Shown one piece after another: positions 62,139 to 64,000 of a stretch of 64,000 nucleotides of DNA (the stretch's first letter is position 1; the number at the start of each line of letters is the position of its first letter). A model generated the notes under the pieces. That model searched no databases, was not told the origin of the DNA, and saw only the letters and a list, made by a program, of their open reading frames with translations. Location of the stretch: positions 310,001 through 374,000 of the forward strand of contig NZ_QGTG01000005.1 of the NCBI RefSeq assembly GCF_003182155.1, given 5' to 3'. A program made the position numbers and the translations under genes. This stretch comes from Chitinophaga sp. S165 (GTDB taxonomy: Bacteria > Bacteroidota > Bacteroidia > Chitinophagales > Chitinophagaceae).

Positions 62139-62296
62139 GAGCATTCAGTTGGAAATCACTGGCCTTTAGTTCTTTGAAGTACGCTGAAGCGTTCTACCAG
62201 GGGTTTAATAGGAAACTAAAGCCTAACAGCCAAAAAACGCTCAATACCCAGGAACTTCAAAGAAATACAGCCAGTGATTCCATCCGAACTGCGAGC
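62139..62296. repeat. Palindromic intergenic element 4
   Basis: Arms 62139-62185 and 62249-62296, as reverse complements, both read CAGTTGGAAATCACTGGC...TTTAG(T)TCTTTGAAG, with small changes. The core words CACTGGC and TAGTTCTTTGAAG match element 2. The ~60-base inner part is different. It lies in the 358-base gap between doxX and the Crp/Fnr gene. Confidence 0.72.
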
Positions 62297-62352
62297 TAGA
62301 AGGTCAATGCCGGAATCGCAGTACCCTCATCCGCGAAAAAGCTTAATCAATG

Positions 62353-62928
62353 TTAGCTAAGATCCCTTCTGATCCGGCTCAAACTTTCCGGTGCAATGCC
62401 CAGGTAAGAGGCGATGTATTTGACAGGTATTTGTTGTATTACCTGCGGATGATCTGCCAGCAGCTGCAGATACCGTTCTTTCGCAGTGTATTGTAAGAAA
62501 GCCAGTTCCCGCTGGTATTTCCGGACGTACTGATACTCTGCCAGTAAGCGGCCGGTATGTTCAGCAGCATGGCTTTTTTTATAAAGTTCCTGCAGGTCCT
62601 CAAAATAGAAAGCAAAGCCATTTACAGGCGTTATAGCCTGCAATGATACGATGGATGGCTGCTGGGTAATGAAAGAGGCGTAGGCTGTAGAAAACTGCCC
62701 CGGAAATGCGAAATCAAGGGATACTTCCTGGTCTTCGTGTACAGTGAAGACGCGTACAATGCCCGAAGAGATAAAGTAGATAGCAGAAGAGACCCTGCCC
62801 ATATGAGTAAGAAAAGAGCCATTACTGAACTCCACAGGTTGCAGTAACGGCTCAAATAAATGCCAGTTATCCCCCGAATGTTTATCAAGCTTTAATAAGG
62901 CCTGTTTTACCTGGTCGATATCTGGCAT
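62353..62928 (-). CDS. Crp/Fnr-family transcription regulator
   Basis: 191 residues. A cyclic-nucleotide-binding-like domain (about 20-120; SNGSFLTHMGRVSSAIYFISSG, in part) and a short C-terminal helix-turn-helix region (IPVKYIASYLGIAPESLSRIRR). The family includes both cAMP-responsive and ligand-free members; the conserved cAMP-contact RxS is not evident. It lies 16 bases after coaA and may be read from the same message. The target is unknown; the phased operator at 61465-61501 about 0.9 kb away is a possible site. Confidence 0.88.
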   Translation of the reverse strand: MPDIDQVKQALLKLDKHSGDNWHLFEPLLQPVEFSNGSFLTHMGRVSSAIYFISSGIVRVFTVHEDQEVSLDFAFPGQFSTAYASFITQQPSIVSLQAITPVNGFAFYFEDLQELYKKSHAAEHTGRLLAEYQYVRKYQRELAFLQYTAKERYLQLLADHPQVIQQIPVKYIASYLGIAPESLSRIRRDLS

Positions 62929-62944
62929 TAGTGAATATTTTAGA

Positions 62945-63886
62945 TCAGATCCTTCTCAGTTTTAGTGACTGTACAAAATGATGACTGCCTTTTTCCAGTA
63001 TAAGACTGGCCCTGAAACGGGTGGGCATGATGTTAAGCTCCAGGTTAGGCTTGTTGATCTCATTCCAGATGTTGGTTGCAAATTCTTCCGATTCTATATC
63101 AGATAAATGAGCATACCGGTGGAAATAAGAGTCGGGGTTCTGAAAAGCTGTCTGCCGCAGCGATTTGAAACGGGCAATATACCATTGTTGCAAATCTTCC
63201 AGCTCCGCATCTACATAGATAGAAAAGTCAAAGAAGTCAGACACGAAGATAGTTGGTTCCCGCTGCTGTTGCCGGGGTCTTACCTGTAATACGTTCACGC
63301 CTTCGACGATCACGATGTCGGGAGATTCTATCCATTTTAACTGGTTAGGCAGGATGTCGTATTCCAGGTGACTGTACACAGGGGCGGACACTCTTTCCCT
63401 GGCAGATTTAACATTGGCGAGGAATTGTATGAGCCGGCGGATGTCATAGCTCTCCGGAAAGCCCTTACGGTTCATTATACCCCGTTGTTCCAGTACCCGG
63501 TTAGGATAAAGGAACCCATCCGTAGTGACCAGGTCAACTTTAGGGTGGTTAGGCCAGGCAGACAACAAGCGTTGCAGTACGCGGGCCGTTGTGCTCTTGC
63601 CCACAGCCACACTTCCGGCAATGCCGATAATGAACGGCACTTTCAGGAACTGACTTCCCAGGAAGCTGTTGGTGGCGGCATGAAGCCGCTGTGCGCTGCT
63701 AACATACAAATTCAGCAAACGGGAAAGCGGTACATAGATCTGGGTGATCTCGTCCATTGTCAGTGGCTCGTTCAGGCCCTGCAACGTATCGATATCGTTG
63801 AGTAGGTGTAACATAGGATCGTCACTCCTTTTAGCCCATTCTTCCCTGCTGATTGTAATATAGGGAGCATAATTATTCCTCGTCAT
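62945..63886 (-). CDS. coaA: Type I pantothenate kinase
   Basis: 313 residues. It phosphorylates pantothenate, the first committed step of coenzyme A synthesis. The P-loop is GIAGSVAVGKSTTARVL. FLYPNRVLEQRGIMNRKGFPESYD (in part) and VIVEGVNVLQV are typical of the E. coli-type CoaA. Full length. The gene starts at 63886 and has a short gap to the partial gene upstream. Confidence 0.95.
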   Translation of the reverse strand: MTRNNYAPYITISREEWAKRSDDPMLHLLNDIDTLQGLNEPLTMDEITQIYVPLSRLLNLYVSSAQRLHAATNSFLGSQFLKVPFIIGIAGSVAVGKSTTARVLQRLLSAWPNHPKVDLVTTDGFLYPNRVLEQRGIMNRKGFPESYDIRRLIQFLANVKSARERVSAPVYSHLEYDILPNQLKWIESPDIVIVEGVNVLQVRPRQQQREPTIFVSDFFDFSIYVDAELEDLQQWYIARFKSLRQTAFQNPDSYFHRYAHLSDIESEEFATNIWNEINKPNLELNIMPTRFRASLILEKGSHHFVQSLKLRRI

Positions 63887-63934
63887 GCAGATTTTGTTGC
63901 CAGTTTACGTGTTGTTACCTGTTTTTTCAGGCTG

Positions 63935-64000
63935 CTAAGCTATATAAACCGTTTTAACATTCAAAAATTCATGTGTGCCTTCGAGCGCCAGTTCCCGGCC
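63935..64000 (-). CDS. 3' end of an unidentified gene
   Basis: An open frame enters from the right edge and stops at TAG (63935-63937). It encodes only 21 residues (GRELALEGTHEFLNVKTVYIA), too few to name a family. It is on the same strand as coaA, 48 bases upstream. Not certain to be coding. Confidence 0.35.
   Translation of the reverse strand, partial: GRELALEGTHEFLNVKTVYIA

Overview
The window looks like a chromosomal stretch of a Bacteroidota bacterium, most likely a Chitinophaga-like member of the Chitinophagales. The signs are SusC/SusD proteins run by an ECF sigma/FecR pair, a type IX-type C-terminal sorting domain, promoters of the TTTG-N(18-20)-TAnnTTTG kind, and a subtype iii (Bacteroidota) type VI secretion system (T6SS). 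No tRNA, rRNA, CRISPR array or insertion sequence was seen. All family calls come from reading the sequence without a database search.

Layout. 0-10 kb: 3' part of dnaG (minus strand), a secreted PKD protein, then an ECF sigma - FecR - SusC - SusD uptake locus. 10-32 kb: mainly housekeeping and lipoprotein genes: a beta-propeller-like lipoprotein with two paralogous barrel-like proteins, thiolase, pdhB, cysE-cysM, a sigma54-type response regulator, lepB, cdd, argS, an OmpA-family protein, dnaK, a dipeptide epimerase and a DUF6807 protein. 32-43.5 kb: T6SS effector operon on the minus strand, in the order hcp, Tae4-like amidase, lipoprotein (probable immunity), vgrG, helical-repeat adaptor candidate, Rhs toxin with a deaminase-like C-terminus, HEAT-type immunity protein. 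44.7-59.5 kb: T6SS structural genes in three blocks: clpV-tssB-tssC-TraN-like-lytic transglycosylase (+), PKD membrane protein (TssP candidate)-tssE-tssF (-), and tssG-tssN-tssK-tssO-hcp (+). 59.5-64 kb: a gene-poor stretch, then YceI, DoxX-like, Crp/Fnr and coaA genes.

How it works together. The T6SS genes encode sheath (TssB/C), baseplate (TssE/F/G/K), tube (two Hcp), spike (VgrG), recycling ATPase (ClpV) and a Bacteroidota-type membrane complex (TssN, TssO, and a TssP candidate). A lytic transglycosylase could open peptidoglycan for assembly. The effector operon supplies at least two weapons, a cell-wall amidase probably carried by Hcp and a nuclease-like/deaminase Rhs toxin on the VgrG spike, each followed at once by a candidate immunity gene.

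The most unusual points are: a TraN-like and a TraM-like module inside the T6SS core, which suggests parts shared with conjugative elements; a ClpV whose first ATPase site has lost its catalytic glutamate and arginine fingers; a Tae4-type effector paired with a large lipoprotein rather than a small Tai4; a dedicated VgrG-Rhs adaptor candidate; and a family of four 150-165 bp palindromic intergenic elements around the T6SS structural genes that share core sequences and have no coding content.
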